Assembly (NCBI RefSeq): GCF_900106065.1
Contig: NZ_LT629796.1
Coordinates: 1-64,000 of the forward strand
Source: Pseudomonas mandelii
Lineage (GTDB): Bacteria > Pseudomonadota > Gammaproteobacteria > Pseudomonadales > Pseudomonadaceae
Reading direction: 5' to 3'
Length of the DNA stretch: 64,000 nucleotides
The translations under genes were made by a program, and so were the position numbers. Below, piece after piece: positions 1-8,224 of the stretch (positions are counted from its first letter, which is position 1; every line of letters begins with the position of its first letter). Below the pieces are notes generated by a model. That model saw nothing but the letters and a program-made list of their open reading frames with translations. It did no database searches and was not told the DNA's origin.

Positions 1-111
1 AGCCGGCAGAAATACTGGCGTACAACGATGGACGCGAGCCGTCGCCTGGGTGACGAGTTTCTCGAACTGGCCGCCAATGGTCGCCTCGGCGAGCGCTTGC
101 TGACCCTTTAG
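1..111 (+). CDS. 3' end of an unidentified gene
   Basis: Frame 1 is open from the left edge to a TAG at 109-111 and encodes the last 36 residues of a protein rich in Arg, Leu and Glu, ending in LGERLLTL. Codon use is normal for the genome. The fragment is too short for me to assign a family. It lies 83 bases before queD on the same strand and could be cotranscribed with it. Confidence 0.5.
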   Translation, partial: SRQKYWRTTMDASRRLGDEFLELAANGRLGERLLTL

Positions 112-194
112 TCAGTGTTTTGCCCGGCGCTCTGGTAAACTCGCCGCCTGCCACATCGCCGCGGCGATCGCCACCTGACAGAGCTGAAATCACT

Positions 195-551
195 GTGGAA
201 ATCTTCAAAGAGTTTACGTTCGAATCCGCCCACCGCCTGCCTCACGTACCGGAAGGCCACAAATGCGGCCGTTTGCACGGCCACTCGTTCAAAGTGGCGA
301 TCCACTTGAGCGGCGACCTCGATCCGCACACCGGCTGGATTCGCGACTTCTCGGAAATCAAGGCGATTTTCAAGCCGTTGTACGAGCGCCTCGACCACAA
401 CTACCTGAACGATATTCCCGGCCTGGAAAACCCGACCAGCGAAGTGCTGGCCAAGTTCATCTGGAAGGAACTCAAGCCCCTGCTGCCGGAACTCAGCGCG
501 ATCCGTATCCACGAGACGTGCACCAGCGGCTGTATCTATCACGGCGAGTAA
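195..551 (+). CDS. queD: 6-carboxy-5,6,7,8-tetrahydropterin synthase (QueD)
   Basis: QueD converts 7,8-dihydroneopterin triphosphate to 6-carboxytetrahydropterin in the cytoplasm, the second committed step of queuosine/preQ0 synthesis. The 118-residue product has the family layout. An N-terminal [12 protein letters not shown] segment provides the first zinc histidine, and GRLHGHSF provides the other two. DHNYLNDI and a C-terminal ETCTSGCIY follow. I chose the GTG at 195 because it gives the usual length and starts MEIFKEF; the frame is open further upstream but has no good start there. A REPIN and a terminator-like hairpin follow, so it probably ends a transcript. Confidence 0.93.
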   Translation: MEIFKEFTFESAHRLPHVPEGHKCGRLHGHSFKVAIHLSGDLDPHTGWIRDFSEIKAIFKPLYERLDHNYLNDIPGLENPTSEVLAKFIWKELKPLLPELSAIRIHETCTSGCIYHGE

Positions 552-576
552 CCCGCTCTAAACGACAACACAATTC

Positions 577-670
577 CCCTGTGGGAGCGAGCCTGCTCGC
601 GATAGCGGCCTGTCAGTCACATTGATGCCATGTGTGCCGACGCTATCGCGAGCAGGCTCGCTCCCACAAG
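577..670. repeat. REPIN (inverted pair of REP sequences)
   Basis: Two copies of the REP core GGGAGCGAGCCTGCTCGC lie head to head around a spacer of about 45 bases, so the whole unit can fold as a long hairpin. This is the commoner of two REP types in the window. It sits in the gap after queD. Confidence 0.9.
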
Positions 671-695
671 GAGCAATGCGTTTCGTCAGTGATAC

Positions 696-724
696 AAAAA
701 ACAGCCTTCATTGGCTGTTTTTTT
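696..724 (+). terminator. Rho-independent terminator after queD
   Basis: AAAACAGCC, six loop bases, then GGCTGTTTT followed by further T residues. The stem is flanked by A and T runs, so it could work on either strand. It lies 43 bases before the next gene start. Confidence 0.75.
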
Positions 725-766
725 ATGCCTATGCTTTTTGGCTCGAACATGCCAAGAGGACATCCC

Positions 767-1600
767 ATGAGGACTGACTGGCCGCTGGCTCAGACCTATC
801 GCTTCAACGGGCATTCCGTTCGCTACGCCGTGCGCGGCGACGGCCCGCCACTGGTGTTTGTGCACGGCACGCCCTTTTCGTCTTACGTGTGGCACCGCAT
901 CGCTCCACATTTCATCACCACCCACCGGGTGCATTACTTCGACCTGCTGGGTTATGGGCAATCCGAGAAAATCACCGGCGACGTATCGCTGGGGGTACAG
1001 AACGACCTGTTGGCGAGCTTGCTCGATCACTGGGGCCTGGCGCGGCCGGACGTGGTCGCCCACGACTTCGGCGGTGCCACCGCGCTACGCGCGCACCTGC
1101 TCAACGGCAAGGATTACCGCAGCCTGACATTGATTGATCCGGTGGCGTTGACGCCCTGGGGTTCGCCGTTCGTGCAGCATGTACGCCAGCATGAAGCGGC
1201 GTTCAGCGGACTGCCCGATTACATTCAACAGGCGATTGTGCCGGCATATATTCGCGGGGCGATCAAGCGCGACATCCCCGATGAAGAGCTCGACCCGTAT
1301 GTACAACCGTGGCTGGGCGATCCCGGGCAAGCGGCGTTCTATCGGCAGATTGCGCAGATGGACGAGCGTTACACCCGCGAGGCGGAGGTGTTGTACCCAA
1401 CGGTGCGTTGCCCGGTGCAGATTCTGTGGGGCGAGGAGGATCAGTGGATTCCCATCGAGCGTGGACGGGCACTGCATCAGATGATCGCCGGGTCGCAATT
1501 TCATCCGGTTCCCAATGCCGGGCACCTGGTTCAGGAGGATGCGCCCGAGGCCATCGTCGCGGCTTTACTGCGGTTCCTGCCCTTAATCCAGCCCTCCTGA
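767..1600 (+). CDS. alpha/beta hydrolase, epoxide hydrolase/haloalkane dehalogenase-like
   Basis: A 277-residue cytosolic alpha/beta-fold hydrolase. HGTPFSSYVWH near residue 33 gives the oxyanion-hole HGxP motif. VAHDFGG near residue 100 places an Asp nucleophile, as in epoxide hydrolases and haloalkane dehalogenases rather than Ser esterases. LWGEEDQWIP near 225 carries a likely acid, and NAGHLVQED near 253 the catalytic His. The natural substrate cannot be read from sequence. The ATG at 767 follows AAGAGGA at a good distance; earlier in-frame ATGs at 725, 731 and 749 overlap the terminator or lack a ribosome site. It stands alone between two REPINs. Confidence 0.82.
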   Translation: MRTDWPLAQTYRFNGHSVRYAVRGDGPPLVFVHGTPFSSYVWHRIAPHFITTHRVHYFDLLGYGQSEKITGDVSLGVQNDLLASLLDHWGLARPDVVAHDFGGATALRAHLLNGKDYRSLTLIDPVALTPWGSPFVQHVRQHEAAFSGLPDYIQQAIVPAYIRGAIKRDIPDEELDPYVQPWLGDPGQAAFYRQIAQMDERYTREAEVLYPTVRCPVQILWGEEDQWIPIERGRALHQMIAGSQFHPVPNAGHLVQEDAPEAIVAALLRFLPLIQPS

Positions 1601-1611
1601 AGAAACCGAAT

Positions 1612-1706
1612 CCCTGTGGGAGCGAGCCTGCTCGCGAATGCGGTGTGTCAGGCAATGTAGATATCGACTGATACACCGCAATCGCGAGCAGGCTCGCTCC
1701 CACATG
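1612..1706. repeat. REPIN
   Basis: Inverted pair of the GAGCCTGCTCGCGA-type REP with a spacer of about 47 bases, located between the hydrolase and codB. Confidence 0.9.
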
Positions 1707-1848
1707 GGCTCCATATTCCTTCAGGTGCACCGCATTTGTGCCCCTCCCGCGCCAAACTCTCCGCCTCGACTATAAGTAACTGCATATCCAGCCATTGGCA
1801 CGACCACTGCAACCCCTCCCGCGTCACCCATTCAGCAAGGAACGCCAC

Positions 1849-3108
1849 ATGACGCAAAAAGATCCGGGCAACGATTACCCTCTCAGCGAAGTACCGATGC
1901 ATGCCCGCAAAGGCCTCGCCTCCACCGCCATGGTGCTGCTGGGATTCACCTTCTTTACCGCCACCATGTTCGCCGGCGGCAAGCTCGGCGTGGCGTTCAG
2001 CTTTAGCGAGATGATGGCGGTGATTATCGTCGGCAATCTGCTGCTGGGTATCTACGCCGCAAGCCTGGGTTACATCGCCTTCAAGAGCGGCCTCAATTCG
2101 GTGCTGATGGGGCGTTTCTGCTTCGGTGAAGTGGGCAGCAAGCTCAGCGACTTGATCCTCGGTTTTACCCAGATCGGCTGGTACGCCTGGGGCACGGCCA
2201 CAGCCGCCGTGGTGCTGGGCAAGTATTTCGAACTGAGCGAGGGCACCGTTCTGGGCCTGATGGTGCTGTTCGGCCTGGCATTTTGCGCCACGGCGTATGT
2301 CGGTTATCGCGGGCTGGAAATCCTTTCGTACATCGCGGTGCCCGCCATGATGTTGCTGCTGATGCTGTCGATGTGGGTCGCCACAGTGAAGGTCGGCGGG
2401 CTCGATGGGCTGCTCGCGGTGGTTCCGACGGGAACGCTTGACTGGTCGACCGCGATTACTTTGGTCTTTGGCACCTTTGTCAGCGGCGCCACCCAGGCCA
2501 CCAACTGGACGCGCTTCTCCCGTTCCGCCCGGGTCGCGGTGCTGGCGAGCCTGATCGGCTTCTTTATCGGCAACGGTTTGATGGTGTTGATCGGGGCCTA
2601 CGGGGCCATCGTCTACCAGCAACCGGACGTGGTCGAAGTGCTGCTGTTGCAAGGTTTCGCCATGGCCGCGATGGCCATGTTGCTGCTCAACATCTGGAGC
2701 ACCCAGGACAACACCATCTACAACTTCGCCGTCGCCGGCTGCAACCTGTTGCGCACCGGCCGCCGCAAAACCGTGACCCTGGCCGGCGCGGTGATCGGCA
2801 CCTTGCTCGCGCTGCTGGGCATGTACGACATGCTTGTGCCGTATCTGATCCTGCTGGGCACGGTGATTCCGCCGATAGGCGGCGTGATCATGGCGGATTT
2901 CTTCTACCGCTATCGTGGTCAATATCCTCGTCTGGCCGATGCTCGATTGCCGGCGTTCAACTGGCCCGGTTTGACCGCCTATGCCGTCGGCACCGTCGCC
3001 GCATTCAGCTCGCCCTGGATCGCGCCACTGGTAGGGATTGCCGCTGCCGCGCTAACGTATGTGCTATTGACCAGCGTACTGGGTGCCCGTGCCGCTGAAG
3101 CTCCCTAA
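1849..3108 (+). CDS. codB: cytosine/purine permease of the NCS1 family (CodB-like)
   Basis: A 419-residue inner-membrane transporter with about 12 hydrophobic segments and short loops, as in NCS1 nucleobase-cation symporters. The N-terminal hydrophilic stretch contains NDYPLSEVP, followed by a first helix with GFTFFTATMFAGG. Later segments include FTQIGWYAWG and ATNWTRFSRSA, which resemble CodB. The start at 1849 follows AAGGA at seven bases. The cytosine deaminase gene begins 25 bases downstream, so import and deamination of cytosine are very likely coupled. Another pyrimidine or purine substrate remains possible. Confidence 0.88.
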   Translation: MTQKDPGNDYPLSEVPMHARKGLASTAMVLLGFTFFTATMFAGGKLGVAFSFSEMMAVIIVGNLLLGIYAASLGYIAFKSGLNSVLMGRFCFGEVGSKLSDLILGFTQIGWYAWGTATAAVVLGKYFELSEGTVLGLMVLFGLAFCATAYVGYRGLEILSYIAVPAMMLLLMLSMWVATVKVGGLDGLLAVVPTGTLDWSTAITLVFGTFVSGATQATNWTRFSRSARVAVLASLIGFFIGNGLMVLIGAYGAIVYQQPDVVEVLLLQGFAMAAMAMLLLNIWSTQDNTIYNFAVAGCNLLRTGRRKTVTLAGAVIGTLLALLGMYDMLVPYLILLGTVIPPIGGVIMADFFYRYRGQYPRLADARLPAFNWPGLTAYAVGTVAAFSSPWIAPLVGIAAAALTYVLLTSVLGARAAEAP

Positions 3109-3133
3109 CAAGATCTATAAAAGGATTCGCCTG

Positions 3134-4378
3134 ATGCACATCATCAACGCCCGCCTGCGCAACCAAGAAGGCCTGCATGAGTTGCACCTGGAAAACGGCC
3201 TGATCCGCACCATCGCCCGTCAGACCGAAGCCCCCACCCTGGGGCCCGACGACCTCGACGCCGGCGGCAACCTGGTGGTGCCGCCCTTTGTCGAGCCGCA
3301 CATTCACCTCGACGCCACCCTCACCGCTGGCGAGCCACGCTGGAACATGAGTGGCACGCTGTTCGAGGGCATCGAGTGCTGGGGCGAACGCAAGGTCACC
3401 ATCACCGAGGAAGACACCAAGACACGCGCCAAGAAAACCATCCAGACCCTCGCCGCCCATGGCATCCAGCATGTGCGCACTCACGTCGATGTCACCGACC
3501 CGCAACTGACCGCGCTCAAGGCAATGCTTGAAGTGCGCGAGGAAAGCCGGCACCTGATCGACCTGCAAATCGTCGCGTTCCCGCAGGAAGGCATCGAGTC
3601 CTACCGCAACGGCCGGGAGCTGATGGAAGAAGCGATCCGTATGGGCGCCGATGTGGTGGGGGGCATTCCGCATTTCGAATACACCCGCGATCAGGGCGTC
3701 AGCTCAGTGAAGTTTCTGATGGACCTCGCCGAGCGCACCGGCTGCCTGGTGGACGTGCATTGCGACGAAACCGACGACCCGCATTCACGCTTTCTGGAAG
3801 TGCTGGCCGAAGAAGCCCGCAGCCGTGGTATGGGTTCGCGGGTGACCGCCAGCCACACCACGGCCATGGGCTCTTACGACAACGCGTACTGCGCCAAACT
3901 CTTCCGTCTGCTCGGGCATTCGGGGATCAGTTTCGTCTCCTGCCCCACCGAAAGCATTCACCTGCAAGGGCGCTTCGACACCTTCCCGAAACGCCGCGGC
4001 GTGACCCGGGTCAATGAGTTGCTGGAAGCGGGGATGAACGTGTGCTTCGGCCAGGATTCGATCGTTGACCCGTGGTATCCGCTGGGCAACGGCAACATTC
4101 TGCGGGTGCTGGAAGCGGGGCTGCATATCTGCCACATGCTGGGGTATCGCAACCTGCAAAGTGCGCTGGACCTGGTCACCGACAACAGCGCCAAGGCCAT
4201 GAACCTTGGGGACCGTTATGGGCTGGAGGCCGGACGGCCGGCGAACTTGCTGATTCTGTCGGCGGACAGTGACTACGAGGTGATTCGCAGCCAGGGGTTG
4301 CCGTTGTATTCGGTACGCGACGGCAAGGTGTTGATGAAGCGGACGATGCCGGTGGTGGAATGGGCGGGTCAGCTCTGA
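3134..4378 (+). CDS. codA: cytosine deaminase
   Basis: A 414-residue amidohydrolase that deaminates cytosine to uracil and ammonia for pyrimidine salvage or as a nitrogen source. The metal-binding residues of CodA are all visible: HIHLD near residue 56, DVHCDETDD near 205, ASHTTAMGSYDNAY near 240 and FGQDSIVDPW near 305. The ATG at 3134 follows an AAGGA site; the frame is open further upstream into codB, but those starts lack a ribosome site. It forms an operon with the preceding permease, and a REPIN follows at once. Confidence 0.93.
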   Translation: MHIINARLRNQEGLHELHLENGLIRTIARQTEAPTLGPDDLDAGGNLVVPPFVEPHIHLDATLTAGEPRWNMSGTLFEGIECWGERKVTITEEDTKTRAKKTIQTLAAHGIQHVRTHVDVTDPQLTALKAMLEVREESRHLIDLQIVAFPQEGIESYRNGRELMEEAIRMGADVVGGIPHFEYTRDQGVSSVKFLMDLAERTGCLVDVHCDETDDPHSRFLEVLAEEARSRGMGSRVTASHTTAMGSYDNAYCAKLFRLLGHSGISFVSCPTESIHLQGRFDTFPKRRGVTRVNELLEAGMNVCFGQDSIVDPWYPLGNGNILRVLEAGLHICHMLGYRNLQSALDLVTDNSAKAMNLGDRYGLEAGRPANLLILSADSDYEVIRSQGLPLYSVRDGKVLMKRTMPVVEWAGQL

Positions 4379-4401
4379 AATTTCGCTGACTGGGCGGGCC
4401 T

Positions 4402-4477
4402 CTTCGCGAGCAGGCTCGCTCCCACAGGGTTTCGTGATCGGCTCACGCCCCTGTGGGAGTGAGCCTGCTCGCGATGG
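4402..4477. repeat. REPIN
   Basis: Inverted REP pair, one arm with GCGAGCAGGCTCGCTCCCAC and the other with GTGGGAGTGAGCCTGCTCGC. It separates the convergent codA and DapF-like genes. Confidence 0.9.
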
Positions 4478-4488
4478 CTATCTAATAA

Positions 4489-5481
4489 TCAACCCATCAA
4501 CCGCGCCGTGCCAAACAGCCTGACCCGACTCAATTTCCCCTCCGACTCTTCCAACAAAACCGGCGCCGTGCCGCCCGGCATGACGACTTTCACTTCACCC
4601 GCCGTCACCCAACCCACCCGCCACGCCGCACACGCCACCGCACTGGCGCTGGTGCCTGACGACGCCGTCGGCCCTTCCCCGCGTTCAAACACCCGCGCCA
4701 CCACTCTCCCCTCTGACTCAAGTATCGCCCATTGCAAATTCACCCCCGCCGGACACGGATGCCCAGCCCCGGTCGGCGCGGCATAGGCGATACGCATCAA
4801 GCCTTGAGCCAAGGGCGATTCTCGCATCTGCTCATTGCTGGGCAACGCGTCGGCATTCGTCAGCAGCGTCACGCAATGGGGATTGCCGATGCGCACAAAC
4901 TGGCTGCGGTTCCAGGCAGGATCAAGCGCCGACAACGGCTGCACATGGCTGACTTCGCGCTCGTTCAGCGTCACGCGTTCAGCCTCGCGCGCACCCACCG
5001 CTTGCGGCCCGAACGAAGGCTTGCCCAAATCCAGCCAGAACCCTTGAACACCGTCGACCTCAGCGGCGTCCACAGTGGTTTCCACCGGTGAAACCGCATC
5101 GCGCTTGTCGTGATGAACCCGCAGCAGGCACGCCTGCTCCTCGGGCATCAATCCTTGCTCGCTGAGCGCCTGGGAAAAAATCGTCAGCCCATTACCACTG
5201 CGCTCGGCCAGGGTGCCGTCGGTATTGACGATCAACAGATCAAAGGGCGGCGAGGATTGAAACGGCCCCACCAGCAGCCCGTCGCAGCGATGGTCTTTGC
5301 TGCCCGATGGCTGTGAACCGGGCGCCCAACTGCAGAATGCCTCGATAGCGGCCGATGCCCAGTGCTCGCGGATCTGCGCAGCGTCGCGAGCCTGGTCCGG
5401 CAAATCGATACCGCGACCGCGCACCTCGTCGGGCGTCACCACCGCGTAGATATTGCCTCGAGCATCGTAGAACGGCGTCAT
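4489..5481 (-). CDS. DapF-like fold protein lacking both catalytic cysteines
   Basis: A 330-residue protein with the two-lobed layout of the diaminopimelate epimerase superfamily. The N-terminal lobe has NTDGTLAERSGNG near residue 87, matching the first DapF site, where the catalytic Cys normally precedes GNG; here it is Ser. The C-terminal lobe has FERGEGPTASSGTSAS near 275, matching the ACGTGA site, and again Cys is Ser. GNPHCV near 200 is kept. DapF uses the two cysteines as acid/base pair, so ordinary two-base racemisation is doubtful. It may have another isomerase role, as PhzF-type members work without them. Its start is 46 bases after the broken AraC gene, same strand. Confidence 0.7.
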   Translation of the reverse strand: MTPFYDARGNIYAVVTPDEVRGRGIDLPDQARDAAQIREHWASAAIEAFCSWAPGSQPSGSKDHRCDGLLVGPFQSSPPFDLLIVNTDGTLAERSGNGLTIFSQALSEQGLMPEEQACLLRVHHDKRDAVSPVETTVDAAEVDGVQGFWLDLGKPSFGPQAVGAREAERVTLNEREVSHVQPLSALDPAWNRSQFVRIGNPHCVTLLTNADALPSNEQMRESPLAQGLMRIAYAAPTGAGHPCPAGVNLQWAILESEGRVVARVFERGEGPTASSGTSASAVACAAWRVGWVTAGEVKVVMPGGTAPVLLEESEGKLSRVRLFGTARLMG

Positions 5482-5527
5482 GGATCGGTCCTGAAAGTCA
5501 GCTTGAAAAGAGCCCGTACTGTAGGCG

Positions 5528-6308
5528 TCAACGGCCTGCGATGAAATACCGCCCCGGCGTCACGCCAAACGTTCGCCGGAACATCGCAATGAACGCGCTG
5601 ATATTGTCGTAGCCCAGTTCCAGGGCGATGGTGGTCACCGGTACGTCGGCGGCGAGTAACTCCAGCGCTCGCAGCAAGCGTGCGCGCTGGCGCCATTGGC
5701 TGAAGCTGAAGCCGGTTTCATCGACGAAGCGCCGGGCCAGGGTCCTGGCAGACAAACCGACCCATTGCGCCCACTCGGTGAGCGAACGGTTGTCGGCGAG
5801 GTCGTCGGCCAGCGCCTGACTGATCCGCCGCAGACGCGGGTCGAGTGGCAGCGGCAGACCGAAGGGCTCGGCGGGCAGCGCGGCGACCTCATCCACAATC
5901 AATTGAGCGATCCGCTCCTGTCGCTGATCCAGCGGTCCCTCGCTCCAGGTCGCCGCCCGGTCGACGGCCTCACGAAGCAAACCTGAAGTTGCGATGATGC
6001 AGGGTTGTCCGGGCAATACGACACAGGCCGGCGCGACCACGTAGACACTCCAGCCGTGGAAGGGGCCGTGGGAGCGCAAGCCATGCACACAGTCGGGTGG
6101 AATCCACACCGCATGGGTCGCCGGCACCACCCAGTGATGATCTGCCGGCCTCCACCGTCAACAGCCCGCGCCGCGCGCCCAACAGTTGCCCGCGCGCATG
6201 CCGGTGGGGAGCGCTGGTGCGCTCAATGGGACTGTCCAGGACCGAGGCAATCACCAGCGGCCCTGCGTTGGATTGCGCCTGTTCAATAGATATCAGCGGT
6301 TCAGCCAT
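5528..6308 (-). pseudogene. AraC-family transcriptional regulator, frameshifted
   Basis: An AraC/XylS-type regulator split over two frames. The first part, from the ATG at 6306-6308, encodes MAEPLISIEQAQ and a cupin-like stretch with HRHARGQLLGA, and loses homology after LLTVEAG. The second frame picks up at HHWVVPATHAVWIPP and continues through a full C-terminal double helix-turn-helix ending FRRTFGVTPGRYF. Removing one base near 6135-6145 would join them into a normal protein of about 260 residues. Either the gene is inactive or the assembly has a one-base error. The downstream partner is the DapF-like gene, which it may have controlled. Confidence 0.8.
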
Positions 6309-6399
6309 TGGCAGTTTCACGTTATCGAATGACCCGGATAGCGCAGTTTAGCCATGAGCAACGGATTAGTCTGGGCACTCATTCACCGGAGTCTCAACC

Positions 6400-6678
6400 A
6401 TGCGCGCCGAAGAGCTGCTTCCCGACGATCTGAACCAAGGCCAATTCAATGGAACTGTCGTGCGCAAAGGCACGGTCGGGGCCTTTCTGATCAATGCCCG
6501 GATGCTGATCGATCCCCAGACACCCGAGGATCAACGCACGGCCGCCACGCAAGACATTCTCCAGGCGTTGCCGGCGCTACGTGCCCTGGGCCTGTTCGAA
6601 CTGATGCAGGTGCGCGACCCACTGGTCCGGGCGTTGTGTGAGCAAGAGCCGGGCGTTCCTCCAGTCACTCAGTTATAA
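6400..6678 (+). CDS. small conserved-looking protein of unknown function
   Basis: Encodes 92 residues, acidic overall, starting MRAEELLPDD. VVRKGTVGAFLINARMLID and a predicted helical C-terminal half with ILQALPALRALGLFEL follow. I see no signal peptide, membrane segment or metal motif. A CCGGAG element ends about eight bases before the ATG. Codon use fits a real gene. It starts 91 bases from the divergent AraC remnant. I do not recognise the family. Confidence 0.65.
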   Translation: MRAEELLPDDLNQGQFNGTVVRKGTVGAFLINARMLIDPQTPEDQRTAATQDILQALPALRALGLFELMQVRDPLVRALCEQEPGVPPVTQL

Positions 6679-6790
6679 ATCCCTCGCCACTTATTGCGAA
6701 CAAGTCTGCCAGATCTGTCAGTTATGACAGCAGACAAGCCTTCGCCCCCGGGCCAGAGTGAAGCTCCTGATGCACGTTCGGAGGAAGGTC

Positions 6791-7300
6791 ATGAAACGGG
6801 CTTCCCTAGTGTCCCTGCTCATTGCCCTGGTACTCGGCGGAGTAACTGCAGGCGTCAAATTGGTCTACGACGTCGTACCCAACCACTTGGCCGAAAAAAA
6901 TCGCAATGAACCGCTGTTCCTCAGAGGCCGGAGCGAATGCCGCCATGATTGTGGCGCCTGCGATAAGGGCGATACCTTCCTCGATGGGAACGCCGATCTA
7001 AAGACCGACAACCCGCGCGTGTTCGAAACCTTCAACGCCGAATTCATCACGCTGCGCGACGATTATGCCGTGGGCTCGTCGCTGGAACTGGGGGCCTGGG
7101 ATCCTCGTCATGCCGTGGAATTGGCCCACAGGCCTGCGCAGAACCAATGGAACGGTTCGATTGATGTGCCGGCGGATCAGGACATCCTGTGGAAATGCAT
7201 CGAGCGCAATAACGACGCGTCGCACGCCGTGCGTTGGCAGCCAGGACCAAACGTCAGCTTCACCAGCGGCACCGAGAGCGAGACAAGAGGCACCTTCTAG
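6791..7300 (+). CDS. membrane-anchored protein with a CBM20 starch-binding-like domain
   Basis: A 169-residue protein. Residues 1-24 form a hydrophobic signal or anchor (MKRASLVSLLIALVLGG). A Cys-rich linker with CRHDCGACDKGDTF follows at about 48-63. Residues 75-160 resemble carbohydrate-binding module family 20: VGSSLELGAWDP, then QWNGSIDVPADQDILWK and VRWQPGPNVSF, matching the LGxW, W-x-(V/I)-x-(L/V)P and W-x-xGxN pattern. No catalytic domain is attached. Such modules bind alpha-glucans; a periplasmic glycan-sensing role is inference. The start at 6791 has a very strong GGAGGAAGG site. Confidence 0.75.
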   Translation: MKRASLVSLLIALVLGGVTAGVKLVYDVVPNHLAEKNRNEPLFLRGRSECRHDCGACDKGDTFLDGNADLKTDNPRVFETFNAEFITLRDDYAVGSSLELGAWDPRHAVELAHRPAQNQWNGSIDVPADQDILWKCIERNNDASHAVRWQPGPNVSFTSGTESETRGTF

Positions 7301-7333
7301 ATTGGCGTTGCAGGTCTGAAAAGAGGGCACGAC

Positions 7334-7990
7334 ATGAGCCGCAGATACCCGATCTCTCCCATGGAAACGCTATACAGCGAGGGCCGGAAATCCTTCATCG
7401 ACCTGGTTCCTGACGGCGCGACTCGCCTGGAAGCACTGTTCAGAACGGTTCCGGCCCTGGGCGAACTGGCGGTCGGTGTTGTTTACGGTTATTTGCATGA
7501 CCGTTCTGACTTGGATCCTCGTCTGCGTGAAGCGGTGTCGTTTGCTGCGATTGTCGCGGCGGGCATGGTCGGGCCACCGTTGAGTGTGCATTTCAAGACG
7601 GGGCTGGCCTCGGGGCTCGCACCGGCAGAACTGACGGGAATATTGCTGCAGGCTTCAGCCTTCGCCGGTTTTCCGAGAGCGGTGGCTGCGGCCGATCAGC
7701 TCAATCGACTGTTTGACGAAGCCGCAATTGTTTCGCCGCCTCCCCCCACACCGCGCGAGGTAGCGCTGGCGTTTTGTGAGCAAGTGCGCAATGGCAAATC
7801 AGCCGTCCCCCTGAGTGCTGCGATCAAACGCCTGTTACGCCGCTCGCTGCGCCTTTCGATCCAGGCGACAACGGCCAGCACCGTCATTGTTGAATGTTTC
7901 GACGACGAGCCCTCCCTTCCTGCCGCGCTCTTGCACATTCAAGTGCAAGGAACGCAGATCGTCTCGGTGACACGTTTTATTGCTCGTTGA
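7334..7990 (+). CDS. carboxymuconolactone decarboxylase-family protein with C-terminal extension
   Basis: A 218-residue cytoplasmic protein. Residues 35-130 form an all-helical carboxymuconolactone decarboxylase/AhpD-type domain with REAVSFAAIVAAG, SVHFKTGLASGLAPAELTGIL and FAGFPRAVAA. The CxxC pair of AhpD peroxidases is missing, so it is not a thiol peroxidase of that kind. Residues 145-218 have an alpha+beta pattern ending LLHIQVQGTQIVSVTRFI that resembles part of an NTF2/SnoaL-like domain. The start has AGAGGG upstream. It lies 33 bases after the CBM20 gene on the same strand. Confidence 0.7.
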   Translation: MSRRYPISPMETLYSEGRKSFIDLVPDGATRLEALFRTVPALGELAVGVVYGYLHDRSDLDPRLREAVSFAAIVAAGMVGPPLSVHFKTGLASGLAPAELTGILLQASAFAGFPRAVAAADQLNRLFDEAAIVSPPPPTPREVALAFCEQVRNGKSAVPLSAAIKRLLRRSLRLSIQATTASTVIVECFDDEPSLPAALLHIQVQGTQIVSVTRFIAR

Positions 7991-8224
7991 TCGACAACCG
8001 TTCGTGACCACAGTCAGTGCGTCGGAAAATACCGCTGCAAACCTTCAGCATCCACACGTTGTCGCCTGCACAGGCAATTAACTCGCGGCCTGCGCTCGCG
8101 ACAGAGGGTCAGGCTATGCAAGGATGTCGCCCTGCCTGACCGCAAACCGCTGTGGACGCCGCCGAACCCTATGGGTCAGTCACTGTCCCTTTGGGAGTGC
8201 GACGTTTTTTTGCCAAGGATCGAT

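Noticed and set aside
1648..2922. A 424-codon minus-strand frame across codB
   Set aside because: Its His/Gln-rich translation is a typical antisense artefact, and codB on the other strand has clear family features.
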